From JAAELZ01 sp965237995 (GTDB lineage: Bacteria; Pseudomonadota; Gammaproteobacteria; Arenicellales; Poriferihabitantaceae), in assembly GCA_965237995.1 (NCBI GenBank), contig CBDEGO010000003.1, positions 372,001 to 436,000 of the forward strand: a stretch of DNA of 64,000 nt, given 5' to 3'. The notes under the pieces are model-generated. The model worked only from the letters and a program-made list of their open reading frames with translations. It had not been told where the DNA came from and made no database searches. The translations under genes and the position numbers were made by a program. Below, piece after piece: positions 9,390 to 18,746 of this stretch (its first letter is position 1; each line of letters opens with the position of its first letter).

Positions 9390-9434
9390 CTAACCATTAT
9401 GGTGCAAATTACTATATTGCACCATAATGAATCA
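9390..9434. promoter_or_regulatory. Tandem NtrC enhancer sites for glnA
   Basis: Two 17-base NtrC-like sites are centred near 9398 (CTAACCATTATGGTGCA) and 9426 (TGCACCATAATGAATCA), 28 bases apart. Each has one perfect half-site; the two perfect halves face each other and form a 12-base inverted repeat (ATTATGGTGCAA / TTGCACCATAAT). Site 2 begins inside the spacer after the FKBP gene, close to that gene's stop codon. Cooperative binding upstream of a sigma-54 promoter is the usual design for glnA. Confidence 0.75.
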
Positions 9435-9438
9435 AATA

Positions 9439-10128
9439 TTACTTAATCTCTAACAGCTCTATCGTAAAAACTAACGGCTCGTTAGGACCAATGCTTGCAC
9501 CTGCACCGCGCTCTCCATAAGCCAAGTCAGATGGAATAGCCACTTCCCACTTATCGCCTACTTTCATCATCGGCAAAATTTGCTGCCAACCCTGAATGAC
9601 ACCATTAACTGGAAACTCAGCCGGTGTATCGCGCGCATAAGAGCTATCAAACTCTTTACCGTCTTTTAGAGTACCTGCGTAGTGCACTTTAACCGTGTCG
9701 GTTGCCAAAGGCTGCTCACCCTCGCCGCTTGCGATTACTTGATAATAAATACCGCCATCTGTTTTCAGCACCCCTTCTTTTTTAGCGTACTCTTCAAGAA
9801 ATGCTTGGCCTTGTTTGAGGCTTTCTTCAGACTTAGCTTTTGATTCAGCCATCTGCTTTTCTTGTTCTCCTTGTAAAAAAGTCTGCAACTCTTGCTCATT
9901 CATAAGTGTTTCAGAACCACTGAGTACTGCAGAGAGCGCTTCGACCATGGCGTCTTTATTCACTTCAAATTGGCCTTGATCGACATTGGCCGAGATTTGC
10001 TGACCAAAGACCATTCCAAGCGCGTAGCTTTTTTTATCTACAGGATCAGAGAGGTCTGTTTCAGCCTTGGCGATGCCGCCGATTAATAACAATGACAAAG
10101 TAGATGCGATAATTGTTTTCTTAAACAT
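9439..10128 (-). CDS. FKBP-type peptidyl-prolyl isomerase, periplasmic
   Basis: 229 residues. A signal peptide occupies residues 1-22 (hydrophobic core LSLLLIGG, AKA-type cleavage). An FKBP_N dimerisation domain follows with SYALGMVFGQQI and a Gln/Glu-rich helix. The FKBP catalytic domain (about 135-229) has VHYAGTLKDGKEFDSSY, GWQQILPMMKVGDKWEV and LAYGERGAG. It speeds proline isomerisation of exported proteins. The layout resembles FkpA/Mip; I do not assign one name. It is 16 bases after radA on the same strand and may be in its operon. Confidence 0.92.
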   Translation of the reverse strand: MFKKTIIASTLSLLLIGGIAKAETDLSDPVDKKSYALGMVFGQQISANVDQGQFEVNKDAMVEALSAVLSGSETLMNEQELQTFLQGEQEKQMAESKAKSEESLKQGQAFLEEYAKKEGVLKTDGGIYYQVIASGEGEQPLATDTVKVHYAGTLKDGKEFDSSYARDTPAEFPVNGVIQGWQQILPMMKVGDKWEVAIPSDLAYGERGAGASIGPNEPLVFTIELLEIK

Positions 10129-10144
10129 AGAATAATAAATGCGG

Positions 10145-11506
10145 TTAATGAGTTTGTAAAAATTCCAATACTTGTTGAATATGTGTAACGGGAACTAGTT
10201 TTATATCAGACATTGGCTTTTTAGGTACGTTCGCTTTTGGCAACATAACGCTTTCAAAGCCAAGCTTCTTTGCTTCTTTAATCCTGTCTTGACCACCCTG
10301 CACTGGACGAATCTCTCCAGTTAAACCGAGTTCTCCGAACGCTACAAGTTTACTACCGATTGAGCGATTTAACAAACTGGACACCAAGGCGATTACCACC
10401 GCCAAATCAGAAGCTGTTTCCGACACCTTAATACCGCCTACAACATTAGCAAACACGTCTTGATCGCTCAGCATCAATCCGCCATGACGATGTAGAATTG
10501 CTAATAACATTGCCAACCGATTTTGCTCTAAGCCAACGCATAAACGGCGCGGATTACCCAGTGCACTTTGGTCGACCAACGCCTGCACTTCTACTAATAA
10601 CGGACGCGAACCTTCTTGGGTTGCTAATACGACGCTACCAGCCGCCTCGGTACTGAAACGGCTAACAAACATTGCAGAGGGGTTGCTTACATCAATTAAG
10701 CCACTCTCAGTCATGGCAAATACACCTACTTCGTTAACGGCCCCAAAGCGATTTTTTATAGCCCGAATCAAACGAAAGCTACTCGCCGTATCGCCCTCAA
10801 AGTATAAAACAGCATCGACCATATGCTCTAGTATTCTCGGGCCAGCGAGCGAACCTTCTTTAGTGACGTGGCCTACCAACATCACCGCACATTTATTTTG
10901 CTTGGCATAGCGCACCAGACGCGCAGCGCATTCGCGCACTTGCGAAACGCTCCCAGGGGCTGACTCAACGGCTTCGGTGTAGACTGTTTGAATCGAATCT
11001 ACCACAAGCACATCCGGCTGTTCCTTCTGCGCCGCTTGCAATATAGGTTCTAATCGATTTTCAGCCATCACACGCAATGATTGCGTTTCTTCCCCTAAGC
11101 GTTTGGCGCGTATTGCAATTTGTTGGGCAGATTCCTCCCCACTGCTATAAAGCACTGACCGTTGTAAATTGATTTTAGCCATGTATTGCGTAAGCAAAGT
11201 GGACTTGCCAATGCCGGGGTCGCCGCCGAGCAAAGTCACCGATCCAGGCACTACACCTCCGCCTAGAACGCGATCTAGCTCTGGGCTTTGCGTTGAGATG
11301 CGCTGCACCTTTTCCAAATCAACATCTTTAAGCGCCAACACGCTGGAGTCGGGCGCAAGGCCAGCATGACGAGCCGAAACCGATGTTCCTTGTTCAACTC
11401 GTTCGATTAAGGTGTTCCATTCGCCGCAGTCTCCACACTGCCCCGCCCACTTTGGGGCAACACTACCGCAATCGGTGCACAGGTAAACTGTTTTAGATTT
11501 AGCCAC
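10145..11506 (-). CDS. radA: DNA repair protein RadA
   Basis: 453 residues. An N-terminal C4 zinc finger (CTDCG...CGDCGEW), a RecA-like ATPase with Walker A GGDPGIGKST, the RadA-specific KNRFG motif, and a C-terminal Lon-like domain are all visible. It drives branch migration in homologous recombination. Length is as in E. coli RadA. The start lies 9 bases after alr on the same strand. Confidence 0.97.
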   Translation of the reverse strand: MAKSKTVYLCTDCGSVAPKWAGQCGDCGEWNTLIERVEQGTSVSARHAGLAPDSSVLALKDVDLEKVQRISTQSPELDRVLGGGVVPGSVTLLGGDPGIGKSTLLTQYMAKINLQRSVLYSSGEESAQQIAIRAKRLGEETQSLRVMAENRLEPILQAAQKEQPDVLVVDSIQTVYTEAVESAPGSVSQVRECAARLVRYAKQNKCAVMLVGHVTKEGSLAGPRILEHMVDAVLYFEGDTASSFRLIRAIKNRFGAVNEVGVFAMTESGLIDVSNPSAMFVSRFSTEAAGSVVLATQEGSRPLLVEVQALVDQSALGNPRRLCVGLEQNRLAMLLAILHRHGGLMLSDQDVFANVVGGIKVSETASDLAVVIALVSSLLNRSIGSKLVAFGELGLTGEIRPVQGGQDRIKEAKKLGFESVMLPKANVPKKPMSDIKLVPVTHIQQVLEFLQTH

Positions 11507-11515
11507 GGCTTGTCG

Positions 11516-12592
11516 TTATTTGAGTGTTACTCTAGGAACGCGTTGTCCTACTTTGCATAGAAGCTCATAACCAATTGTTCCCGCCCACCTTGCGACGGTA
11601 TCAACACTGAGCTGCTGCCCCCATAATTCAACGTCCTGAGCAAATTCATAATGCCTAACATCGGTTAAATCTATTGCCAGCGTATCCATCGATATACGCC
11701 CAATAATCGGCGCCTTATCGCCATTTACAAGCACGTAGGCCTCGGCACAAATATTGCGCGGATAGCCATCTGCATAACCGGCTGAAACTACTCCAATTTT
11801 GGTCTTTTGTTTTGCCTTCCACACGCCGCCATAACCAACTTGCTCGCCCGCTGCGACGCTATATAGACTGATTAAACTCGATTTCAACACCATAGCCGCT
11901 TTTAAGTTAAAAGAAGCAGCCGACCTGTCTGAAAACGGTGATGCGCCATACAATGCAACACCGGGTCGCACCCAATTAAAATGGCTGCTCGGGTTACTCA
12001 GCAATGCAGCTGAATTTGCCAGAGAGCAATCTGCATTCGGTTGCGTCTGTCTAAGTGCATTAAAGCGCGATAACTGCAATTGATTATGCGAGTCATCTGG
12101 CTCATCTGCATTAGCGAAATGTGACATGAGCCCTACCGAAGAAGCACAGTATTGTTGCACCGTATCAATCGCAGCAGCCGCGTCTTGCAATTCAAAACCA
12201 AGGCGATTCATACCCGTATTCACTTTTACCCAAGCAGCAGAAAACTTAGCGCTCCGCCCCGATAGCCAAGAAAGCTGCTCATTGTGATAGAAGGTCGGCG
12301 TTATATTATTGGCGCTGTACCGATCCAATTGTTTAACATCTATCAAACCACTCAGACAGACAATAGGTAATGTACAACCTAATTGACGTAAACGCTCACC
12401 TTCTTCTAGCGTAGCAATAGCAATTGAATCAACGGTATTTTTGAGTACATCTGCAACAAAATGTTGCCCATGACCATACGCATCAGCCTTGAGCACAGCC
12501 ATTATTTTAGCCGTGTGAGTGGTTTGCTTAAGCGTTTGTATATTGTGCCGCAGGGCATCGGCGTGAATTTCTGCCCAAACACGGTACTGCAT
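11516..12592 (-). CDS. alr: Alanine racemase
   Basis: 358 residues, a fold-type III PLP enzyme giving D-alanine for peptidoglycan. The PLP lysine is in AVLKADAYGHG (about 32-42). NTGMNRLGF, the RPGVALYGASP segment and the C-terminal catalytic-Tyr region GYADGYPRN with ISMDTLAIDL are present. It starts 5 bases after the dnaB stop; the dnaB-alr order is common in gammaproteobacteria. Confidence 0.97.
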   Translation of the reverse strand: MQYRVWAEIHADALRHNIQTLKQTTHTAKIMAVLKADAYGHGQHFVADVLKNTVDSIAIATLEEGERLRQLGCTLPIVCLSGLIDVKQLDRYSANNITPTFYHNEQLSWLSGRSAKFSAAWVKVNTGMNRLGFELQDAAAAIDTVQQYCASSVGLMSHFANADEPDDSHNQLQLSRFNALRQTQPNADCSLANSAALLSNPSSHFNWVRPGVALYGASPFSDRSAASFNLKAAMVLKSSLISLYSVAAGEQVGYGGVWKAKQKTKIGVVSAGYADGYPRNICAEAYVLVNGDKAPIIGRISMDTLAIDLTDVRHYEFAQDVELWGQQLSVDTVARWAGTIGYELLCKVGQRVPRVTLK

Positions 12593-12597
12593 GGTCG

Positions 12598-13986
12598 CTA
12601 GCCGAATTTATTCATGCTGTCGAAATCGGCTGGGGCAAGATTTTCAAACCGCGTATACTCGCCCAAGAAAGCTAGCTTAACGTTACCGATAGGCCCGTTT
12701 CGTTGCTTACCTATAATGATCTCTGCAATACCTTGCTGAGCAGACTCTTCTTTGTTATAGACTTCATCCCTGTAAATAAAGAATATCACATCTGCGTCTT
12801 GCTCAATCGCCCCTGATTCACGTAAATCAGACATAATCGGTCGTTTATCTGGTCGGTTTTCTAAACTTCGATTTAACTGAGATAAAATAATCAGCGGTAA
12901 GTTTAGCTCTTTAGCTAACATCTTCAATGAGCGCGTCATGTTTGAGATTTCCGTTGCTCGGTTCTCCGTACTCTCAGAAGACTGCATCAATTGAAGGTAA
13001 TCGATCACGATCATATCCAAGCCTCCCACTTCTCGAGCTAAGCGCCGCGCTTTGGATCGAATCTCGATAGGCGTCAAACCCGCCGAGTCATCAACATGAA
13101 TATTTGCATCGTTAAGTAAACGAATCGCATTTGAGATGCGCGGCCAATCATCATCCGATAACTGCCCTGAACGTAAACGCCCCGCATTCACGCGGCCGAT
13201 AGATGAGATCAAACGCGTTGCTAATTGTTCACCCGGCATCTCCATGCTAAACACCGCCACTTTCATACCCTGCTCTATTGCCGCATACTCCGCTAAGTTC
13301 ATACAAAACGAAGTTTTACCCATCGAAGGTCGGCCGGCCACGACGATTAAATCCCCTTTTTGCAAGCCCGAAGTCATGTCATCAAGCTTGGTATAACCCG
13401 TTGAAATACCCGTTATGGTACTGCCACTTTCATGCAAAGACTCAATGCGGTCCACCGATTTAGCCACCAAACTAGTGATAGCTTGAAAGCCCTCTTGTTT
13501 CCTACCATCCGTTTCTGAGATGTTGAAAATAGCTTGCTCAGCGCGGTCTAGCACTTCTCTAGGCTTACGCCCTTCTAAATTATAAGCGGAGTCAGCGATG
13601 TCGCTCGAAGCATTAATTAATTTGCGTAATATAGAACGCTCACGAATTATCTTAGAATAAGTAACAATATTGGCTGTACTCGGCGTATTGTTAGCTAAGC
13701 TGCCCAAGTACGCCAAGCCACCAATGCGCTCTAGCTCATCATTGCGCTCTAGTTCTTCCGAAACAGTGACAACGTCAACGGGCTGAGATTGTTCCAGCAG
13801 TTTTTGAATCGTCTGATATATACGGGTATGGTTTTGATTATAAAAATCATCATGTTCGATCTGATTTGAAACCTCATCAAAATGACGAGATTCCAATAAC
13901 AAACCACCCAACAAGCTTTGTTCGGCTTCCGTTGATTGGGGTGGTAGCCGTGGGGACTGCCTTAAAGACTCTACATTACTGGCCAT
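12598..13986 (-). CDS. dnaB: Replicative DNA helicase
   Basis: 462 residues. The N-terminal DnaG-interacting domain (about 15-115, starting PPQSTEAEQSLLGGLL) is followed by the RecA-like helicase with Walker A GRPSMGKTS, Walker B VIDYLQLM and the LSQLNRSLENRPDKRP segment containing the arginine-rich DNA-binding loop. It is the hexameric fork helicase. No intein or insertion is seen. Confidence 0.98.
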   Translation of the reverse strand: MASNVESLRQSPRLPPQSTEAEQSLLGGLLLESRHFDEVSNQIEHDDFYNQNHTRIYQTIQKLLEQSQPVDVVTVSEELERNDELERIGGLAYLGSLANNTPSTANIVTYSKIIRERSILRKLINASSDIADSAYNLEGRKPREVLDRAEQAIFNISETDGRKQEGFQAITSLVAKSVDRIESLHESGSTITGISTGYTKLDDMTSGLQKGDLIVVAGRPSMGKTSFCMNLAEYAAIEQGMKVAVFSMEMPGEQLATRLISSIGRVNAGRLRSGQLSDDDWPRISNAIRLLNDANIHVDDSAGLTPIEIRSKARRLAREVGGLDMIVIDYLQLMQSSESTENRATEISNMTRSLKMLAKELNLPLIILSQLNRSLENRPDKRPIMSDLRESGAIEQDADVIFFIYRDEVYNKEESAQQGIAEIIIGKQRNGPIGNVKLAFLGEYTRFENLAPADFDSMNKFG

Positions 13987-14004
13987 AAAATTAAGATATT
14001 AGTG

Positions 14005-14571
14005 CTAACTACCGAGCAATTGCTGCTTTAGTTTATCTGTAACTGGCTTGGCAGAAAGCCAGATACCAAATAGCGCCTGTTTAAAAGCATGCCCAGCGAT
14101 TGAGGTTTTTTCTTCGCCATTTTTCATCACCACAGTTCCGCCTTTAGGTGTATAGACAAATTGGAACTGATCGCCCTTACGCACGCCTTGCGAAAACACC
14201 TCTAAAAACTGCTGCATCTCCAAATGAATAGCAGTAGTTTGTCCATTTGTTGAGTTAACAATACCTTGCTTAAATGCAGCGGTAATTTTTTTCGCCGTAG
14301 CTAATTTAGACAACACATGCAGTGCAATTGCCTGCGATTCATCCGCAGACACGATTGCATCCGCTTGTTGGGATGCTTTTGGCAAATACAAAGCTACATC
14401 GTATATTTTAATAAAGGCCTTTTTACGCGTACCGCTACCATTTAGTTGCAGCGTTTCTGACCCTACCAACAAGGTATCGCCAAACGAAGCTGCTTGGGTC
14501 AACGATGGCAGTGATAAGCCACTGATAAATATAAATACAGGAAGAATCAGCTTGATCAGATATCTAAGCAT
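14005..14571 (-). CDS. Chalcone-isomerase-fold secreted protein
   Basis: 188 residues with a signal peptide (residues 1-27, ending TQA-AS). The remainder matches bacterial chalcone_isomerase-like proteins: GSETLQLNGSGTRKKAFIKI, then VALYLP and a C-terminal GIWLSAKPV. These periplasmic proteins are not flavonoid enzymes; their function is unknown. It is 18 bases before dnaB on the same strand and 23 bases after the phosphorylase-like gene. Confidence 0.85.
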   Translation of the reverse strand: MLRYLIKLILPVFIFISGLSLPSLTQAASFGDTLLVGSETLQLNGSGTRKKAFIKIYDVALYLPKASQQADAIVSADESQAIALHVLSKLATAKKITAAFKQGIVNSTNGQTTAIHLEMQQFLEVFSQGVRKGDQFQFVYTPKGGTVVMKNGEEKTSIAGHAFKQALFGIWLSAKPVTDKLKQQLLGS

Positions 14572-14594
14572 AACTTAAGATTTTCAGTTGGTCG

Positions 14595-15179
14595 TCATGT
14601 AGAACCAATAAGCAACGCGAATTGATTCAGGTGCAGACGTATTAAATCCGAGGCGCCCTGAGGCGTTATTTTTGAAACAGCATAAGCTTCATTATCAGAG
14701 ATAACTTTAGCACAAAAAAGCCTGTAATTTTGTTTCATTGAATGCATCGCATCAAATATCCCCGCGAATTCCATATCGACTATCTCACCCTGCTGATACT
14801 CGGTAGTGACCGTATTATTGGACACTAGCGCAAGTTGCTTGTATCGCTGTGTGATATTGGCAGGCAGCGCATTGTTTATTAGCTCGCCATTGTAATGCTG
14901 CGGCCAAACTAAAGCGCCAACACTTAAGCCCTTAGCGCCAGCAATGCCTACGTTGATAACATGTAATTTGGCTGATAAGCGTGGGTAAGTGAGCAGTTCC
15001 TTCACCGCGTTTAATGCCGCCTCGTAACCAATGCCTGTGACGATCAACGTAAACGAGGCATTCTGGTAGGTGCTGTAACCACAAAGTAATTTAGTTTTAA
15101 CCAATCCAAAATAATTAATCAACGGCGCTGCTTCAGCCTTGGTCGCTGTTAACACGACACATTCAAGCATTGTCGACAT
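14595..15179 (-). CDS. Nucleoside phosphorylase/futalosine-hydrolase-like protein
   Basis: About 194 residues of the PNP_UDP phosphorylase superfamily. The N-terminus has the usual beta strand plus TKAEAAPL. GIGYEAA and NVGIAGA supply the glycine-rich loop, and the VDMEFAGIFDAM segment and SDNEA supply the Glu and Asp of the nucleoside site. The nearest named relatives are futalosine hydrolases (MqnB), but no other menaquinone gene is nearby, so the substrate is open. The ATG at 15179 overlaps the stop of the upstream glycosyltransferase (TGATG); an in-frame TTG precedes it at 15182. Confidence 0.75.
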   Translation of the reverse strand: MSTMLECVVLTATKAEAAPLINYFGLVKTKLLCGYSTYQNASFTLIVTGIGYEAALNAVKELLTYPRLSAKLHVINVGIAGAKGLSVGALVWPQHYNGELINNALPANITQRYKQLALVSNNTVTTEYQQGEIVDMEFAGIFDAMHSMKQNYRLFCAKVISDNEAYAVSKITPQGASDLIRLHLNQFALLIGST

Positions 15180-16024
15180 CAATATAAGCTGGCAAGTTGC
15201 TGATAGTCGTTTGCAAGTTCTTGGTTATTGCGTTTAAGTGCGCCATTAGCGATAAACTGACACTTTCGCTTTAATTCTTCAATTGTCAGCGCGCGATACG
15301 CATCATTTAAGCTAGAGTCATCTAACATTTTTTGCATGGCTTTAACGCGAAACCGATCCATACCCCAATACTTGCGAGATAGCTGATCCTCGTGCCCACC
15401 ATTTTTCACAAGTAACGGTTTATCCACCAACCGCGCTGGCATCTTGGCGAATATCCTCAACCACATATCGTAGTCTTCACACGCGGGTAGAGATTCATCA
15501 AACAACCCCAACTCAGCAAAGATACTTTGGTGAATCAACACACTTGATGGAGACACACAACAAAGCGGCAAACATTGTGGATAAATCCACCCCGTAGGTT
15601 TGCTGTGTTTTTTCATTGGGTTCACTCTGATTCCATTGCGCATCCAGATTTCATCGGTGTGAATAACTTTAATGCCTGAATCTGATTGTACAACATCGAT
15701 TTGCGCTTCGAGTTTGTTAGGCAGCCAATAATCATCTGAGTCGAGCAGCGCGATCCATTGCCCTTTGGCTTGCCAAATGCCCGCATTGCGCGCAGCACTA
15801 ACGCCAAGATTTTCTTGCCTAATGACTCTGACAGTCGGAAACTGCTCGGCAAGCAACTCGCTTGTTCCATCTGTTGAGCCATCGTCCACTACGATTAGCT
15901 CGGTGGGGACTAAGCTCTGCTCAAGCACAGATTCAACGGCCTTGGGCAGCCACTCTACGCGATTATATGATGGGATAATAACGCTAACATCCATGTTAGA
16001 AGTGGCTTGCCGGTGCATCAGCAC
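15179..16024 (-). CDS. Family 2 glycosyltransferase
   Basis: 281 residues with a GT-A fold. VSVIIPSYNRVEWLPKAV starts the domain, VVDDGSTDGT binds the nucleotide, and SDDYW supplies the metal Asp pair. A second conserved region is ACEDYDMWLRI. No membrane segment is evident, so it acts in the cytoplasm on an unknown acceptor. Start is uncertain: GTG at 16024, ATG at 16018 or ATG at 15994 are all possible, and none has a clear ribosome site. It overlaps the next gene by one base. Confidence 0.9.
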   Translation of the reverse strand: MLMHRQATSNMDVSVIIPSYNRVEWLPKAVESVLEQSLVPTELIVVDDGSTDGTSELLAEQFPTVRVIRQENLGVSAARNAGIWQAKGQWIALLDSDDYWLPNKLEAQIDVVQSDSGIKVIHTDEIWMRNGIRVNPMKKHSKPTGWIYPQCLPLCCVSPSSVLIHQSIFAELGLFDESLPACEDYDMWLRIFAKMPARLVDKPLLVKNGGHEDQLSRKYWGMDRFRVKAMQKMLDDSSLNDAYRALTIEELKRKCQFIANGALKRNNQELANDYQQLASLY

Positions 16025-16059
16025 ATCAGCAAGCCGGTGATGGCGTTTCTATAGGCCGA

Positions 16060-17040
16060 TTAACCAAATAAATGCTCAACCATACTTCGCTCTTCTTGCA
16101 ACTCTTGTTCTGTTGCTGTCATACGAACGCGACTAAAGTCATTAATATCGAGACCTTGCACCACTTGGTAACTTCCATTGTTGCAAGTCACAGGGAAAGA
16201 GTAAATCAAGCCTTCGTCGATACCATATTCACCACTAGATTTAATGGCCATGCTCACCCAATCGCCGTCTGCTGAACCTAATGCCCAATCGCGCATATGG
16301 CAGACTGCGGCATGCGCCGCCGATGCAGCACTTGAGGCACCGCGCGCATTAATAATGGCGGCGCCGCGCTTTTGTACGACGGGAATTAAATCACTCTCAA
16401 GCCAAGCTTGATCTAGTGACTCCATGGCTGGCTTCCCTTTAATTTGCGCATGAAATACATCAGGGTATTGGGTCGCTGAGTGGTTACCCCAAATAATGGG
16501 CTTGGTAATGTCTGTGGCTAAGCACCCTGCTTTTTCAGCTAACTGAGATAAGGTTCTCTGGTGATCTAAGCGTGTCATCGCAGTAAACTGTGAATTGGGA
16601 ATATCAGGCGCGTTGTGCATGGCGATCAAGGCATTGGTGTTAGCCGGATTCCCCACAACTAAGACTTTAACATCACGCTTGGCCACCTTATTCAACGCCT
16701 TACCTTGGCCAGAAAAGATAGCTGCGTTCGCTTCTAGTAAGTCTTTACGCTCCATTCCTTTGCCGCGTGGGCGCGCGCCAACTAACATTGCGTAATCGAT
16801 ATCAGCAAACCCAGCTTCTGGATCACTCGTCATATTGATGCCTTGCACCAAGGGAAATGCACAATCATCAATCTCCATCGCCACACCTTCTAGCGCTCCC
16901 ATCGCAGGTTCAATTTCGATTAAATTCAAAATAACTGGCTGATCTTGCCCTAGCATATTGCCTGAGCTAATTTGAAAAATAAGAGAATAAGCGATGCTAC
17001 CAGCTGCACCAGTAATGGCAATTGTTACGGGAGATTTCAT
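16060..17040 (-). CDS. mdh: Malate dehydrogenase (NAD)
   Basis: 326 residues of the longer, cytosolic-type MDH family. The NAD site ITGAAGSIAYSL is at the N-terminus. GARPRGKGMERKDLL is the mobile loop with the substrate arginines, RLDHQR and the catalytic His in WGNHSATQYPD follow, and the NPANTNALI strand is present. It oxidises malate to oxaloacetate in the TCA cycle. It stands alone, with pssA more than 130 bases upstream. Confidence 0.97.
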   Translation of the reverse strand: MKSPVTIAITGAAGSIAYSLIFQISSGNMLGQDQPVILNLIEIEPAMGALEGVAMEIDDCAFPLVQGINMTSDPEAGFADIDYAMLVGARPRGKGMERKDLLEANAAIFSGQGKALNKVAKRDVKVLVVGNPANTNALIAMHNAPDIPNSQFTAMTRLDHQRTLSQLAEKAGCLATDITKPIIWGNHSATQYPDVFHAQIKGKPAMESLDQAWLESDLIPVVQKRGAAIINARGASSAASAAHAAVCHMRDWALGSADGDWVSMAIKSSGEYGIDEGLIYSFPVTCNNGSYQVVQGLDINDFSRVRMTATEQELQEERSMVEHLFG

Positions 17041-17170
17041 TGAGATTAAATTAATTACGTTGAGGCTTAATTATAACGTCTCCTGATGAATCAGACGATA
17101 AACAATCAGCTTAATTGTGTGCCATACTGAGGCTTTATCGCGGCAAATCTATAAGAATTATTTATGGTAT

Positions 17171-17968
17171 TTACTTGTCGCTAGGTTGATCTCTATCGTC
17201 CTGACTTGCACTTTCATCAACATCTTCAGGGTCTTCAATAATAGATTCCCACTTTTCTTCGCCTTTAGACAAGCGCATCGCCCACGACACAGGACCAGAC
17301 AAGACAAATCCTGCCGACATCAAAAACAAGACTCTAGGCGGATCGAACGAAATCAATGCAAAAACGATCACAAAGCCGATCAACACAATAAACGGGACTT
17401 TATTTTTAACGTCTAAGTCTTTGAAACTACGAAATTTAATTCCACTCACCATCAACAAACCAGCGATAAGCGTAATGATGGCGGTCACTGCTGAGATGAC
17501 CACGCCCGTCATTTCAAAGTCATGCATGCTCCACACCCAAAACACCACCAACGCCGCCGCAGAGGGACTTGGCAAACCGATAAAGTAGCGCTTTTCGTCA
17601 GATGAAATGGTATTGAATCGAGCTAAACGCAAAGCCGTTGCCGCCACGTAAATAAATGAAACGACCCACCCTGTCTTACCCAGATTCTGCAAAGCCCAAA
17701 AGTAAACAACCAGACCAGGCGCCAAACCAAAAGCCACCAAATCCACCAAGCTATCGTACTCCTTCCCGAAATCACTGGCGGTATTGGTTAAGCGTGCAAC
17801 ACGGCCATCTAGTGTATCCGTTATCATCGCGATCAGCACCCCAATCGCGGCAGCGTCATACTGACCTCGTGAAGCAGAGATAATAGCGTAGAAGCCAAAA
17901 AACAAGCCCGCAGTAGTGAATAAGCTCGGTAGGACGTAAATTCCTTTTTTTGGGTTATTATCAGTCAT
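17171..17968 (-). CDS. pssA: CDP-diacylglycerol-serine O-phosphatidyltransferase
   Basis: 265 residues with the CDP-alcohol phosphotransferase signature DGRVARLTNTASDFGKEYD-SLVD (DG-x2-AR-x8-G-x3-D-x3-D) near residues 49-71. About seven hydrophobic segments and an acidic, hydrophilic tail of 30 residues follow. It makes phosphatidylserine, the precursor of phosphatidylethanolamine, in the inner membrane. It is the membrane-integral (Bacillus-like) type, not the soluble E. coli type. The 283 bases upstream hold no supported gene. Confidence 0.93.
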   Translation of the reverse strand: MTDNNPKKGIYVLPSLFTTAGLFFGFYAIISASRGQYDAAAIGVLIAMITDTLDGRVARLTNTASDFGKEYDSLVDLVAFGLAPGLVVYFWALQNLGKTGWVVSFIYVAATALRLARFNTISSDEKRYFIGLPSPSAAALVVFWVWSMHDFEMTGVVISAVTAIITLIAGLLMVSGIKFRSFKDLDVKNKVPFIVLIGFVIVFALISFDPPRVLFLMSAGFVLSGPVSWAMRLSKGEEKWESIIEDPEDVDESASQDDRDQPSDK

Positions 17969-18251
17969 TGTGTTAGTTTACTCATGGGGTCATATCATAT
18001 AGCAGGCAACGGGCAAGTAGTTACGCATACTACCTTTACCTAGAAACGAATGTCTGTTTCTGTTTCTGCTTCTGTCACCTCGCTGTTAATAACGGGTGCT
18101 TTATTCATACAGGGCTTAAGCATACTCAAAGTCGTTAACAATAACAAAGGGGAGCCTTTGGGCTACTCTATTATGATCAACTTTTGCAGACTTAAAACAA
18201 ATTACTGTGTAGACAACCGACAGATCATGCACATTACTACATCAAGGAAAG

Positions 18252-18746
18252 CTAAACCTTTAACCCTTTTTTACCGCGTGCAACCCCTGTTACGCCCGAG
18301 CGTACGGTTTCGACAATCTCCGCAACTTGCATCGCGCCGATAAACGAATCTGTTTGATCCGCATCACCAATCATCTGAACGGTATAAGTGGCATCGGTAA
18401 CATCTACTATTTGCGCATCGAATATATCTACCAACCGTTTAATTTCTTCTCGCTGGTCGTTACCCTTAGCCGTGACCTTGAGCAACACCACCTCGCGTTC
18501 AATGTGCGCGCTCGCCGACAAATCAACCACTTTAACAACATCAACTAATTTATTAATTTGTTTAAGTATTTGCTCTATTTTCTCATCATCACCTAAGGTT
18601 ACTAAGGTTAATCGAGATAAGGTTGGGTCTTCAGTAGCTGCTACGGTTAAAGACTCAATATTATAAGCACGAGCAGAAAATAAACCCGAGACTCTAGATA
18701 ACGCGCCTGACTCATTTTCCATTAACATTGCGATAATTCGACGCAT
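18252..18746 (-). CDS. ilvN: Acetolactate synthase, regulatory (small) subunit
   Basis: 164 residues. The N-terminal ACT domain has the segment MENESGALSRVSGLFSAR and NIESLTVA that binds valine for feedback inhibition. The C-terminal domain activates the large subunit. Length matches IlvH/IlvN of other gammaproteobacteria. The start ATG shares a base with the ilvB stop (TAATG), so translation is coupled. Confidence 0.97.
   Translation of the reverse strand: MRRIIAMLMENESGALSRVSGLFSARAYNIESLTVAATEDPTLSRLTLVTLGDDEKIEQILKQINKLVDVVKVVDLSASAHIEREVVLLKVTAKGNDQREEIKRLVDIFDAQIVDVTDATYTVQMIGDADQTDSFIGAMQVAEIVETVRSGVTGVARGKKGLKV

Noticed and set aside
15622..15882. Minus-strand frame inside the family 2 glycosyltransferase
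   Set aside because: Shadow frame; the glycosyltransferase motifs are in the other frame.
18050..18343. Plus-strand frame of 97 codons before ilvN
   Set aside because: It runs antisense into the 3' end of ilvN, shows no recognisable domain and has a low-complexity Ser/Val start.
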